From positions 16,475,048-16,539,047 of the forward strand of contig CM026421.1 in the NCBI GenBank assembly GCA_014871385.1: 64,000 bases of DNA, read 5' to 3'. Numbering within the stretch: position 1 is the first letter of the stretch; each line of letters starts with the position of its first letter. This document shows positions 11,657-24,232 of this stretch, piece after piece. The notes below the pieces were generated by a model, which did not search any database, had not been told where the DNA came from, and saw only the letters and a list, made by a program, of their open reading frames with translations. The stretch is from Ceratodon purpureus. Lineage: Eukaryota; Streptophyta; Bryopsida; Pseudoditrichales; Ditrichaceae. The translations under genes and the position numbers were made by a program.

Positions 11657-14615
11657 TCAGAAAACAGGGCACCCTTTCACGGAGATGCCAGCAGCAGTGG
11701 GACAGTGCGCTAGTGGACAGTGGTCACCTTGATTTCCCCACCACTCTAGTGCACCCAGACCTTGACCAAAGACCATCCACAATAGTATACCCATGAAGGC
11801 GGTTCCTGCATCTAGAGCCGCCGACAGAAGGTAGTTGTAACGTTTCCACCAAGTTTTGCGGCGGCGGAAAATGAAACCATTAAAGAACATGCCTACAGAG
11901 AGCCACATGATATTGTTCACAGGAGATGCAGGAGGCATTGTGAGGCCTCCAATAAGTATGATTGGCATGTTGACCCACTTGAGCCAAGTGGTTTTCGGAA
12001 ACATTTTCGTGGCGATGTACACCGGGATTGGGGCGAATATCCCAACCATGAAGAACCAATTCAGGTTGTTGTAGATCCCTTGCGCACCGAATGTCCTTGC
12101 TGGACCTATGAGACCCCAGATCACGCTAGCTGTGAAGTGGACGCTGTCGTTGGGGCATGTCCAAGGGCTGCCGGGTGGGAGTAAAGCTGGATTACAGATG
12201 TTGGGGATTGAGTCCAGAAGAAACCATGTTGTTCCCAGACTCACCATAGCAGAGAGAATGGAGCCCCAGACCTGCACAACGAACATGGTACGTGGAGGGA
12301 TCTTCATATAGTGGCCCAGCTTAAAATCACTCAAGAAGAATATTGTATGCATCAAGTTGCTGCTGCCGTAAACCCTGAAGCAGATGTTGGCCACTGGCTT
12401 TCCAGGCAGAATGTATCCCATTATCATTTCAGATAGAACGCTAATACCTGGTGCCTGTAAAGGAAACAGCGAAGCAGTTAGCATCATCGTTGCAAGGCTC
12501 TGTTGAATCAGTTTAATTCAATTCGAATAAACCTTAAGAATGGGTCTTGGTTGTAACATTTGATGGAGTGCTGTCATTCACGATGTAGGAGGTATTGAGT
12601 CGGACCTGATTGGCAGTTGCTACAAGAACACCAAATGGAAGTGCGAACACTGTAGCTATGGCGAATCCCATCAAAACGCCCCACCATGGCAGCTGCAACT
12701 GTTCCTTGTACACCTCTGCACCGACTACAGACAGAGCTAAGGAAACCATCAGCAATATCCAAAACCACAGTTGCGGAACGGGCTTATAGCGCTGCATAAG
12801 CCGAGTGTGAATGTCCTGTGCCGTCCTCTCCCTTATGGCTGATCTTGTTTGTCGAAGTATATCCCTGCGAGGACCATTTTACTAACGATGAGTCAAGTTG
12901 TTTCACTGTGCTGCATTAGACTACAATCTTGTCATTCTATTGGAATTGGAGAAGACGACGCACACTTACTTTCCATGGAAGAGGATGACGTGAGTTAGCG
13001 CTGCTCCAATTACAGCGAAGCCCATCGCATTTGTCATAGCATATAGAATGCTCAAGTGCAGCTTACTGTAGTCTTCATATGCTCTCAAGTTTATGGTCAA
13101 ATCGGAGGTTAGAACTCGATGTATGTCAAACCGAGTGCCATTGTCCGCAAAGGAGCTGCTCGAGAAGATTGGAAACTTTGTTGCGTCATATAAATTAATA
13201 CCCCAGTATGTGATGGGAATGATGACGTATAGGTACAAGATGAAGCCCACTGCGGCGTTTGCGAGAGCAAAGAAGGGAACTCCGAGCGGGCTTCCTCGAA
13301 ACGCCGAGATTGTTGCCCAGTCTAGAGAGAATGAGCCTATGCCCAAGCCCTTGAGTCCAGATCCTATTTGCTGTGCAGTCACAGAGCTGGGCCACAAGAT
13401 ACATGCTATTGAAATGGTGGTCAAAGAGGTGAAAAAGTATCCTGGAAAGATGTAGTATGCGAAGCTGACTATGAGGCAGATGCAGAAAAATTGGACTCGA
13501 GATAGCGTTCTTTTCTCCTCCTTCTCATGAAGTGCCCTGCACAGCCATTCACTCTGAAATTTTTCAGTTTCTGGAATTTGTTTTGCCTACCTCCTCTCCT
13601 TGGACCATACATGCAAAATGATATGGATTTCACTGCCTACACGCCAGAGCTGATACGTGTTTCGCCTTTCCAAAATTATTGTGAAAATCAGACTCAAGAG
13701 AAACACTTGTGGGGCAAGAGAAATTACCGGAAGAGGGACACGTTCACCAAGGTATGTGGCCACCACATCTGAGCCGGTTCCACTAATAGCTTACGGTACA
13801 GACCTGCAGATCCGTATCCCATAATCTGGTTTCCATGTCCACTTAATCATCTCAATACTTGCTCAATATTTTTATACCTTTATGCTATACATCTCGATAC
13901 CATAGAACAGATATCTCCTGGTCAACCTAAGATTATTGCAACTTATGAACTCTTGAATTGTTTTCTTATGACCCTCGTCCACAGAAATAACAGTGGAGTC
14001 GGTTTCACAAGTTTCACAGAGCTATTCAGAGGTCATGGGCGCAAATGCACATGGTGATGAAATCAGTGGAATTTTTCTTTGTCTCACCTGAGTTGCCAGC
14101 ACAAAGAGAAGACTTGGAACAAAGTCCAACTGTCGTTTGTAGAACGCTTTCACGACGTTGATCAGCATGGTGCCCATTGCTCCGGATCCTGTGTTAGCAA
14201 ATATTGTGACCAGCACGTGCTCTTTGACGTTAAATGGTCCAGGGTTAAGGGAAAACCGCCACGGAATTAAGGGAAAACCGATGGGTTCCCTTGGCAGGAC
14301 GGCAGCCATCAAACGGCCGAGCGGGAGAGCTGCTATCTGAATGGCAATTGCTGAAACATGGAGCGGTTCTGTGCGGTAGCCAAAAAATGTATTGATAATT
14401 GTGATGACTATGTTTGCCGTGATCCCCATCACAAGCGTTCTGAAAGTCATGCAGGGGAGACTTGGGTCGTCGGTTGTGCTTACTGTCATTTGGACCTCTT
14501 CAATAGGCGATGGTTCTTCGTCAGTTGCATCTGAATGAGCTTCCTTCGCCGGAGACAGGTAATCCTTGGAGACTCCCAGATCTGCTTTAGCATCGCCATC
14601 AGTCTTCCCCTTCAT
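11657..14615 (-). CDS. Oligopeptide transporter, OPT family (PT clade), complete
   Basis: Proton-coupled transporter of small peptides or metal-peptide conjugates, a polytopic membrane protein. Exons: 14615-14088, 13825-13728, 13536-12970, 12864-12606, 12454-11657, with phases 0/2/2/0 matching throughout. The product is 749 residues, the usual size. An acidic cytosolic N-terminus (about 1-50) precedes many hydrophobic segments. The family NPG motif is at residues 124-126 ([11 protein letters not shown]) and the KIPPR motif at 535-539 in [16 protein letters not shown]. Other hallmark blocks are [20 protein letters not shown] and WWGVLMGF. In [12 protein letters not shown] the usual Glu and Ser-Asn of the EPAEMWWPSNLVQ block are replaced, which could affect specificity. 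No frame break is seen, so it is probably functional. The exact substrate (peptide, glutathione or metal) cannot be read from sequence. Confidence 0.95.
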
Positions 14616-17440
14616 TTGAATAAGTTAGAGCAGAATATGAAAACTTGTCAAATGTACACTCCAGCTGCGTAGAATGTTTCAGATGAGCTCGTCATGGAAT
14701 GTTCACCATAGCTTATCTGCAATTGGAATCCGAATAGTCGCTAGTAAGAGATGAAAGGCATGACACAGATCCTTAAGGTGCTGTAACTAAACCTGAAAAA
14801 ATGGAAGTTGCAAGTCTGCTACATAGTACAAGGGTGCTGCAGATTGTTTCAACAAATTTATATTGGATATCCATCACTCATCATATGAAGTCATTCCTAG
14901 GGTGTTGTGCCGACATATGAGTGTAACCTGATCGGTATAAAGATGAAAGACTGAAGTGTGATGAAGTACGAGACTCACTTGAAAATTGCGTGTGCAGATA
15001 CATCGGACCGCAGTAGCCGAGGTGAACGTCAACTTGGATACTTGTCACGGAAACAAATGACTCTTCTACCAAGCCAATTCATATTCAGAAGCCAAGATTT
15101 GTAAGCGGTCTTCATTCGGCGCTTACATCTGAAACATTTTCAAGGCTGAACATGAACAAGAATTGAAGAGTGGGTATATCAACTAGCGACACCAAGCTCT
15201 GTGTCAATGGATCCACATTCCACATGCATGCACCACCCACTACAAGGCGACAGTGTCCACCATCCATTGTCAGGATATTTTTGCTACTGAGTGCAGCTCG
15301 CACCTGTGAGGGTACTGCCTTCCGCGCTTGTCTGTGTCTATCGTCTTCATACGGCATTTTTCTGACAATCTCAGCTCAATACCTGGAAAATGATGATGTG
15401 AACTTGTGAAGTAGCCTCCTCTCTTGTCCTCGTCTTCTCAGGTTGGAGCTTTTGTGGCTTGAACTAGGTAAATCTTTGTTGGTTTGCAAACAGACCATGG
15501 TGTGGCTACCTTAATTCACAATTCGCATGTCAGCGTTAGGCTTACACAGACAAGAGCTCGCTTTTATCCCACTAGCGAGAAATCAGCGAGATCTGAACGG
15601 TGATCGAAACCTCAGGCTGATTCTTGATGTCAATTATTCACTGATTGCAATATTTATATGGCCGTTTGAAAGCATTATGAGCACAATATTTTCCCTTACA
15701 TGTGCGCAATTGCGACACTATTATGATGGAAAGCAATGATAACAGACGTTTTTCTCAATCTCTGGCATAACAGGCACTGGGTTGATTGAAAGAAGTTTTG
15801 AAGTACTGGCAGTTCAATGCCGGAGCTTGGTACATATGAAGGGCTGGAGCAGAAGAAATTTGTTGACGCAAAGGTTATTGAGGATTCACTGAATTTTGCG
15901 TGACCAACCAGCCCTGCAGCTCGCACCTACTCCTTGACATCGTTAAAAATTACTTTTGAACGAAATTTTGGTGCTCATATGACTGGTCAAGTTCAGGAAA
16001 TGCTCATGACCTGAGAAATTGCTGCCATGGTCGAGCAGATCATTGGCCAAGATGACGGACATGATGGAGGATGTACAGGGTATCGCTGGTACCAATTTTC
16101 AAGTACTGATTTGGAGAGAAAATAAGATACCCGTGAAATGGTCATTGTGATCATCACATCTCGTCCTTGGTAAATGATTTTTAGCCTGCAACTCCCATAC
16201 GAAGCTCATGCCTCAATGCCAAGCTGTCGTGAATATTGGAAATTGTTCATCTATCTAGAATGTCATTTCGTCGGAAATCGTATATTATTTCTGTGATAGT
16301 CCTTTGTAACACAGAACATAGGAATTTAATTTTTGTGAAATTTAGTGTGAGTGCAGTCTCAGAAAGTTGTCCTCTCCTTGCTGGTGGCTTTTGGTGGACA
16401 TAACCTGCGGCTCATTCTGGCATTTAGGGCGGCCGTAGCGCACTTAAGCATGACCAATGACTGGTGAACCAACAGGTATTGCACAGGCATCAGCTTCGTG
16501 CCAAATTGGTACTCTCACAATTTGACATGAATCGGATCAGTCGTAGTAGGTGCACATTTGGTGCACAACAACCTACATACGAAGACTACTGTAGAACCAG
16601 CTCCCACCGAATGAAATGCTAGGGTCTCGTGAATATTCCAGCAGAGTATAATGGCTGGAATTTCTAGTGACAAGCTAGCTATAGTTATCATCAATCTCTT
16701 GATTGTCCATTACGATCCCTGATTCTAGAATACAATTCTGAAGGTTGAAGGTTGCCAAACCTCAGAGCTGGGTGTCTTGCCATCAACAATGCAAGTCCTT
16801 TACTTCGCTAATCTAACTAGACATTCTTGATTTAAGCTAAGAATACCCACCTTCATACATCAATACCATGAATACCATGATTAGGGAGGGATCGTGCTGT
16901 TTTAAAGCTAGCTAAGTCCAATCAAGGTTTTCTGTTTGACAGATGTCATTAGTATCGTAACCTATTGGGGCTTATATTTTAAGATGACTAATTCATTACA
17001 AAGTAATGACCAAGTGACCTCGTAAAGTCAGCACCAGATGAATGAAACATCAGCGTCAATTTTATGCTAACTTTCTGAATATTTAGAATACATTGATGTG
17101 TTCAGAGCAAAATGGAAACTAGAAAAATTTAAGATTAGAGCCTGTATGTCCGTATTTTCACACCACATTCCACTGCAAGGAAACAGGGATTTTACCAACT
17201 GCATTGGATACTGAAAATTGAGTGCAAACCATGGCTTTCACTTCAGTGCATTTTACCACGGCTTTGACTAGCGATGCAACACATACCACTACAGACAAGA
17301 TAGTTGACTGGTAAATTCAAAGTTACCATGGTAAATATGAGCGAGTTACCACAGTAAGTCAGAAAAATATTTTTCTGCTGCCCAGTTTCGATGTCACCTG
17401 GCCCAAATTCGCGCTTGGCACTTCGCCTGCAGCCTTGGAT
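14616..17440. other. Gene-poor stretch upstream of the transporter gene
   Basis: Mixed-composition, apparently single-copy DNA with only short open frames. It probably contains the transporter 5' UTR or promoter. No domain, RNA gene or strong repeat was seen. Confidence 0.5.
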
Positions 17441-17450
17441 GGAGAGCATA

Positions 17451-17816
17451 GATCGACGGCGATCGCACGAGCCAGGTGTCACGAGCAGCAAAGCCAAGAT
17501 CGACGGCGCAGGACCGTGGTCATTTGAGACCTCACGATGATGAACAGCAGATCGACGGCCGCAGCGACTGTCATTTCAGGCCGCCCGATTGCCAATGGCG
17601 AATCGACGGCACAAAACTGCTGAATTGAAGACCGCACGATCCTGAGGATCAGATCGACGGCCCTCAGCGATCGTCTCTATATACCGCAGGATCCAAAGAA
17701 ACGGATCGACGGCCGTCGTCGACGGTCAACGTCGACCACAGGATCCCGTAGAGAGATCAACGGCTACCTATCTTCGCCATTTACAGCGGCACGATCATGT
17801 GGATACGATCGACGAC
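17451..17816 (+). repeat. Phased array of eight GATCGACGGC boxes at 51-52 bp spacing
   Basis: Boxes begin at 17451, 17498, 17550, 17601 (first base A), 17652, 17704, 17755 (GATCAACGGC) and 17807 (GATCGACGAC). Spacings are 47, 52, 51, 51, 52, 51 and 52. A second weaker block resembling CGCACGAT or CGCAGGAT recurs about 30 bp after each box, while the rest of the unit has diverged. The mixed 51/52 spacing rules out a coding repeat. It could be an old minisatellite whose core is conserved, a promoter/operator array (52 bp is about five helical turns), or subterminal repeats of a DNA transposon enclosing the gene at 18.5-22.2 kb. Confidence 0.85.
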
Positions 17817-18509
17817 CTGGACGTTCCACGTGTTCACACCTGATAAGTTCAAAACGTGCATTATATTTTGTGCGCGGCGCCATGCGTCTATCGGTATGGG
17901 ATGATATTCGTCACTGTAGTGGAAAGTTTGCGTTCAATTTTGCCTAATTCAGAATTGCAAGAAGCCCTGATTGCGGCTTCTGATGTTTAAATCATACATG
18001 TGTGCTTGCGAGTGGTAAATCATTGAACTGAGCATGCATCTGCAAACCGGAAAATTCATTGTACTCTGAGTGTATATTTATTCACGTAAAATGGAAAATG
18101 TATTAAAGCTATTCACATACATGGAAAATGTATCAAAGCTACAATGCCGACATCCTGCAGCTCTTGGAGTACATCTTGCAGAATTCGATAATCATATCAG
18201 TGAGTTCGGAAAAAGGGACAAATTTACGATGTCCACGGGCTACTGCCGGCAAGACGTCACGAGTATTTAGTCCGACATTGTGGTGGTTGTCGAGGTTGAA
18301 GAGGCTTGCTGCGTATTCCAGTGTTATGTGTGCTCCACACGGTGGTGGGATGCTATACGCAGAGGTCTTCAAGCCTCGCGTCTATCTGATACATGCGAAG
18401 TGAGGAAGTGAATGCCGCATCCTCAGAAGTTAGAACTAGCAACATGTACGATGGAAACATATATAATAAGTGGAAATGAGAAGGAGCAGATTTCGAGGGC
18501 AAGGGCAAC
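17817..18509. other. 3' flank of the unknown minus-strand gene
   Basis: No supported gene. A short direct duplication around ATGGAAAATGTAT(T/C)AAAGCT occurs at about 18090 and 18121. Probably 3' UTR and spacer. Confidence 0.4.
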
Positions 18510-21500
18510 TTACTTCGTTTCAAGAATGTAGTCCGGATTCCACATAATCCAAGCGTCGTCGGTGAAGTCGGTGAGGGCATCCTCCACTACAGACAGGTGA
18601 GGTTGTTTGTTTTTATACATGGGCGTGATTCCTGGGACAAAAACCCTGTGGACATACACCCACTGCACGCCAATGTCGCACACCCTACCCTCCAACTTGG
18701 ATTTCGGCATCCTGTAATGGACACCCGATGTTCCTTCTGCAATAGCATCACCGTGGTGGTCTGGGTGTATGAGGTAAACGGCCTTGGAAGGTGGAACAGG
18801 CACCTGGTTTTTGGCATGCATCAAATATGTCAAGAGGTGGGTTAGCTACAGGCTGGAAATGCAGATTTTGAGTTGGCAATTTTGCATTAATCAATGCAAT
18901 GCATAGCTCATAGTGTGTAGCTAGGATTAGCTTTTAAGTGTTGGCATTAAAATTGGAACGACTCTTCAGTGTATGGGCAAGCAAATTATTTGGAGCTCAG
19001 GGATGAAGCACTCGTACCAGGCCGGTTTTAGGGGTCATGTCTTGGGAGCGCTGGATGTCTCCGAAGCGCATTGGCTTCTTCTTCTGCCGTGCGGCCTTCT
19101 GCTTGAGCTCGGTAGCAGCTGCCTCGACGGATCTGGGATCATCGCTTATATCTAAAAGTAGGCCCTCATCGATGTGCACTCGGACGGATTCCTGTCGCCT
19201 TCTTTTCCCTTTGTCAGCACTCTCAGATGGGTCAAGTATCTCCTTTCCTGTAGACTTCCTAGGAGCTGCACACACCACGCCGTACAAGGGTCTGTGACTG
19301 CTACTTTGAAAGCTAGAAGGCATGCATAAGGACTTGGATAGAGTGATTAATATTTGAAAACCTAAAATCAAAATTTATAAGGGGCAAGCACGGTGATAAC
19401 TTTGACATTAGCATTCCAACATACCTACTGGTAACGGGTAGTAGTTCGAGGTGGGTGCAATGGGAGGTCGAAATGCCGGGTTTAAGTAACGTCGATCACG
19501 GCTTGTAGACGGAGGGGGGGTGGGCGCCACCTCCGGCATATCAGGAAACTCCTCCCACACCACTGATGGACTGTATGTGTTGGGGGGTTTTGCTGGACGC
19601 CCCGCGCCACGGCCTCGTCTTCCTCCTCTCCCGCCCCCCCTGGCAGTCGAAGTAGATGCGTGCGATGCACCAAGAGGTGCCAACTTCTTCTCGATGTAGA
19701 GCCGTCCTCCATGATCCAAGCTGATGTTTGGAATGTCGCGGCCTTCTGTCGCAGCCATGTAGTTGATTGCCGTCATGATGCAGATACTGTCGGCGCGCAT
19801 TCCCTCGCTGTCTTTACAGGACATCTCAACCGCCTTCTTTGAAAACGTGAGGTCCCGTTCCAGGGCATCTACTCTTGTATGGGCGATTCGAAGCTCTACC
19901 TGCATCGACTTCATCATGTCCTCGAGCCATGCCACGGTTGTGTTCTCAGTATCGGCGGACGTGGATGCCCTCTCAGCTGGCCGTTTGGAGGTATTTCGAG
20001 GTGGCGAACTGGGGTTGCGCTTACCTCCCCCCTGGACATGTCCACAATATAAACGGATCAGTACGGTGTGGCAAACTGTATTTCCTGAGTTAAGACAGTC
20101 TCAGTCATGCGTACATGGGTACATGTCACGCACAGCTACAATGATCAAAGTGCTACATGCAAAGTCCACATGTGACTATCACCATGTCAACATGCACGAA
20201 AGCACACGGAAGGACCTCAGAGCAATACTGTGCAAGGAATGTCCAAAAGTAGTGGTCTAAACCTGGAAAGATTGAGAGGCAGGGCGGATAGACTTGGGTG
20301 GTGGCGCCATTTCTGGAAGGGGTGGGACCTCGTCGGCGTCTGCAACGCCGTCGTTTTCATCCGCCGACATCGTGTCCGCCATGGCTGCGTCGTCGTCAAG
20401 GTCCTGCCAGAAAAATGTATGCAAGTTAATGTTAACGATGGTACGTGGTACACGTACAATACAGGGCCAAAACAAACCTACACCAACAAGAAGTGACATG
20501 CAAGTTGGACCGAAGTTCGAGGTATGTGCTGCTTACGGGGTCTTCGGGTGCGGCGCTGCCATTGTCGCCTTGAACATAGTTCTGCCAATCATAATGACCA
20601 GGACCGGAAACTATGGGACTTTCACCAGGTCGTGCACCGACAGTGTGTTCTTCGATCACCTGAAGGTCATCTTCGTCATCATCGTTCAGTTCTTCGTGAC
20701 CGCGTCGCGTGATCAAGGCCCTGGCTTCTTGCATCCGCAAACTTTTCTCTGCTGCTAGCTCAGAGTCCCAGTGTCGTGCGAGTGCTGGGTATCGCTTTGG
20801 CGGGCAGCTCTGATGTCGAGTGCCAGTGTGGCGGTAGAATTGGCGCCACTTGTATCGACAGGCACTCAACGATCCCATCAAGTATTTCCTGATGTACCTC
20901 GGCTTCAACGGTGGATCGAAGTAGTACAGGCGCTCTACCTCGTGTTCAATGAGGTCGATTGCAATTGGTGGGTGCTCGCAGAAGTGTATGATGCTGAGAT
21001 CAAGTACCCTCTCAGCAACGTCCCTGATGGTTCTGTTGAGGATGGTCTTCAGACCCGTCACTTCGCCGTGCGAGTTTGTTGGAATCATGGTCTTCCCTGC
21101 AGCTGCGGATCCTCCCCTTTGCCCTCTCAAGTAGTCAGTACGCAACCGCCGCTGCTGGGCCCTCTTGGTGTTACTGCGTGCATCGTTTACGGGAACAACC
21201 TGATCCACTGACGCGAGTCCAGAATGCACTGGAGCCCAATTGGGAACTGCTGGTATCAGTGGTGACACTCTTGAGGGGGAGCTGCTATGAAGAGTCCTTG
21301 ATGGACCGCCAAAATTGTGATACGGTTGGCGAGTTGACCTCATTAAAGTGTTGTTCCATGTCATTGTGCTTGTAGTTGCAGGGGCATGCTCCGACGTCGC
21401 TTCGACACTGTTCAGAGTGCCTACTTGTGGACCCAACCCTGTGACACCCATTAGATACGGTCTGTGTGTATTAGAATCAGGTGTCATATCAGTTGTACTG

Positions 21501-22233
21501 GGAGCGTCTCCATGCGAGCGTTTGGACGTAGCCTCAGAAACAGAGATTGTGCCTCTCTGCAGACGCTTGAACCTCCCTGGGATCATGCTTGCAATAGCGG
21601 AGGATACAAAGGCGGTCGGGTTTGTGCAGAAGTTTGCGACGTGGTGCAGGCCTCGGTCCAAGGGAGACGGCTGCCCCGCTCGAAGAGAACTCTGGCACTG
21701 TTGCATCTCATCGCCAACTACGTCGTGGGGGATGATAGCCGTTGCCGTCAGATGTGACTGCAGCACTTCCATGAATTGCATAGGGTTCGGTGTCTGCAGG
21801 CACATACTCAATTATGCGCAAGTACAAGCATGGGCTCCGTCAACATGTTGCTTGAACATGAACGTGTACATCAAACTTGCTATTTGGGATCATGCTTGCA
21901 TGCTACTTCCACATCCATCATGTTATCTGGTCGCTCACTCTCACTCACTCGAGTGCTACTTTCACAAATGTCATGCTATCTGATCGCGGACTCTACTGCT
22001 ACATCGAAGTGCATAAGTGAACATGGTTGCTGTTTCCATAATCACCGGTAGCACGGTGCTACCCGTTTGTGATGCATCTACACTACACGGTTGACATAGA
22101 TTATGAAACTACATGTTGAATTCTAGTTGAAAAGGCAGCAATGACTGAAGTGTGTATGAAAGATCAGTAGACTCACCTCCCGTGCCGCATCCATGTTGTC
22201 CGACAGAAATGTCATGCTATCATGTAGATCCAT
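18510..22233 (-). CDS. Unrecognised six-exon gene, 881 residues; possible CACTA accessory (Transposase_24-like) protein
   Basis: Exons: 22233-22177, 21793-20537, 20403-20263, 20031-19425, 19265-19018, 18845-18510. Phases are 0,0,0,1,0, and each boundary has AG/GT signals, so the model is likely real. Exon 1 begins MDLHDSMTFLSDNMDAARE. The large exon 2 has a Ser/Thr/Pro-rich first half, then a basic helical region (YIRKYLMGSLSACRYKWRQF, then PALARHWDSELAAEKS) whose layout recalls the plant En/Spm Transposase_24 domain. An acidic segment follows (DDDEDDLQ). Exon 4 carries a predicted coiled coil (MKSMQVELRIAHTRVDALER) and a Gly/Arg-rich tract; exon 5 has a candidate nuclear signal KGKRRRQ and a KQKAARQKKK stretch. 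This suggests a nuclear DNA- or RNA-binding protein. The C-terminal 111 residues (MHAKNQVPVPPSKAVYLIHP onward) look compact and are unknown to me. The family call is weak; the gene structure is firmer. Confidence 0.6.
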
Positions 22234-24232
22234 CGCCTCCTGCGTTCAAGAAGCGGATGCTCAAATTTCAAAGGGGTGTCTCGTGATGTCTGGATGAAGG
22301 AATGTGGCGGCGGTGGCAGTGTTGGAGTAGTTCTTGATAACTCTCCAGAAGATGGTCACACCTTATACTATGGGCGGCGTCGATGTACATGTTGCATGGG
22401 TCATGAGCGTGGTAGCTTTTGCTATGTCTAAACCCATCGCGTCTTACCAAGGAGGCACTTGCCTGCTCAGCGAGGTTGTAATATCCTAGCCTATAAACCC
22501 TGCTATGTAGAATATTCTAGGTACTTGAGCCCGCACTGACGGCCTTCTAGGGCTTGTAATTACACCGTGTACCTTACTACTTTAAGGTTGTGCCCTTGGG
22601 ATCTTCAGAGGTTGTGGCAGTGATATGCGCTGGAGCAGTACAGAATAACTTTTCGAAGACGTGGACATGTCCGCAGTAACTACCACATTAAGTGGGGTTT
22701 ACGATTGGCGCACCTGCAAGTTGCCCCACACATGACCTTCACTGAGCGGCAATGTGAGCCTCATCTCTGCTTGGCCTAGGTCGTTTTTTCTACCACTTGC
22801 ATAATTTACTACCTCTCACTTCGTGATTTTGAGCGATTTCAAGTGCGCAGGTTTCCGAAGAGGAAACGTTCAGCTCCGCGGGTTTCCGAAGAAGAAACAT
22901 TTCGAATGCACGGTTTCTGAAGAGGAAACATACCACTCCGCTGTTCCAGGAAAAAGTTTTTGTCCCACGCAGGTTGGGAACCGCAATTACAATCAGATCT
23001 GTCTGCCAGTTAGGTCTCTAAACTGACTTGTTTGAGCTCAATCCGCATTATGTATTTTGAGCGCATTTGCTTTGGGTTCTTGATTTCAATGGTCTTGAAT
23101 GGGCGTAGGAATTAGGAGAATGAAGCGGGCAAAGACTTCTCATCGCAGCAACAGACATCCTCCCATCTACTCTTAATACCCTATATCGCACTAGAACAGA
23201 CAATGGAAATGGAGAACACCAACACCAAGCTGATCATGCACCAAGCTGCTCAAAGGGAAAAAAACCCCGTGCAAACCCTTGAAACTTGACAAATTCCAAC
23301 CAGATTGAACAACAATACACACGCCCGGACAGTAGCAATACATTTACCCGGACAATAGCGACCTCCGCAGGCAGATTCGACAAGGAATGTTTCCCCAAGG
23401 TGACACACGTACATCAGATTTGGAACTCACAAAGTGTGACAGAAGGAAATACGAGCCAACTATGGAGTCTCACGTTATCTCATAGTGTCCGCTATGGTTC
23501 TTACGAGTGTCACTTGTATATGGAGCAATAGATTACCGGGACACCGAGCTAAAACAACCCTAATTGCACCATCATTCTCTATCTCAACCCGCAAAAACAA
23601 TCCTTCAAACATGTGAGCACAGACAGAGTATTATCTACTGCAACCTAACGCCGGTTAATTAAAAGTGGCAAGAGGACATTCACCAACACCGGAGTGCCAC
23701 GCACAAGGGACATGAGAGTGGACCAAAGGCTGAACCTGCAGAGCCGACGAGTATTCACATCGGCAACCGTGACCTCACAAGATCCGACAAGCCATGTACC
23801 TCCAAAGTACACCCGTGCATCCGATTTCAAATTCACAAATTAGGGCACAACAAAATGTAGAGTCTCAAGTCATCTCAAAATGTAAATCGCCAAGCACTAC
23901 ATGCAGTAGTTATTGCTATTAGAGTCTAAGCAGACATATATACTAGCCTACAGGTTACCGAGCCACCAAGGTTCCACAACCTTCACCAACCCGTCCTCTA
24001 TCCCACCTCGTCAAGACAACTCCTCCTCTCCTTAGCTTGGCAACGCAAAGTAGTCCCGCTATTTACATCGGGTAGATCGCAAACAAAACATGGACCTGGA
24101 AATGGCTTCATGGAGCCTGGAAATCACCGCTTGAGGAGGAAAACAACGAGATCCCGGCAGCGACCGCGGCAGACTTGTTGGTGGCGGCAGATGACTCCTC
24201 ACCATCGTCAACATCGTGGGACCGGAAGAACT
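22234..24232. other. Spacer upstream of the unknown minus-strand gene
   Basis: No supported gene. It contains a 26-bp sequence shared with 48090-48115, a 31-bp palindromic tandem at 22850, and a diverged duplication: 23340-23500 resembles 23730-23890 in order and wording. Short open frames inside have no recognisable content. Confidence 0.45.
22850..22935 (+). repeat. 31-bp tandem repeat, three copies, each centred on a GTTTCC...GGAAAC hairpin
   Basis: GTTTCC starts at 22851, 22882 and (as GTTTCT) 22913. Copy 1 reads GTTTCCGAAGAGGAAAC, a perfect 6-bp inverted repeat with a 5-base loop; copies 2 and 3 each keep most of it. About 620 bp upstream of the unknown minus-strand gene. Confidence 0.8.

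Noticed and set aside
11856-12311. Plus-strand frames opposite the transporter exons
   Set aside because: Shadows of the OPT coding sequence on the other strand; the minus-strand product has all family motifs.
17451-17816. Coding repeat explanation for the GATCGACGGC array
   Set aside because: Intervals alternate between 51 and 52 bp (one is 47), which would shift the frame every unit.
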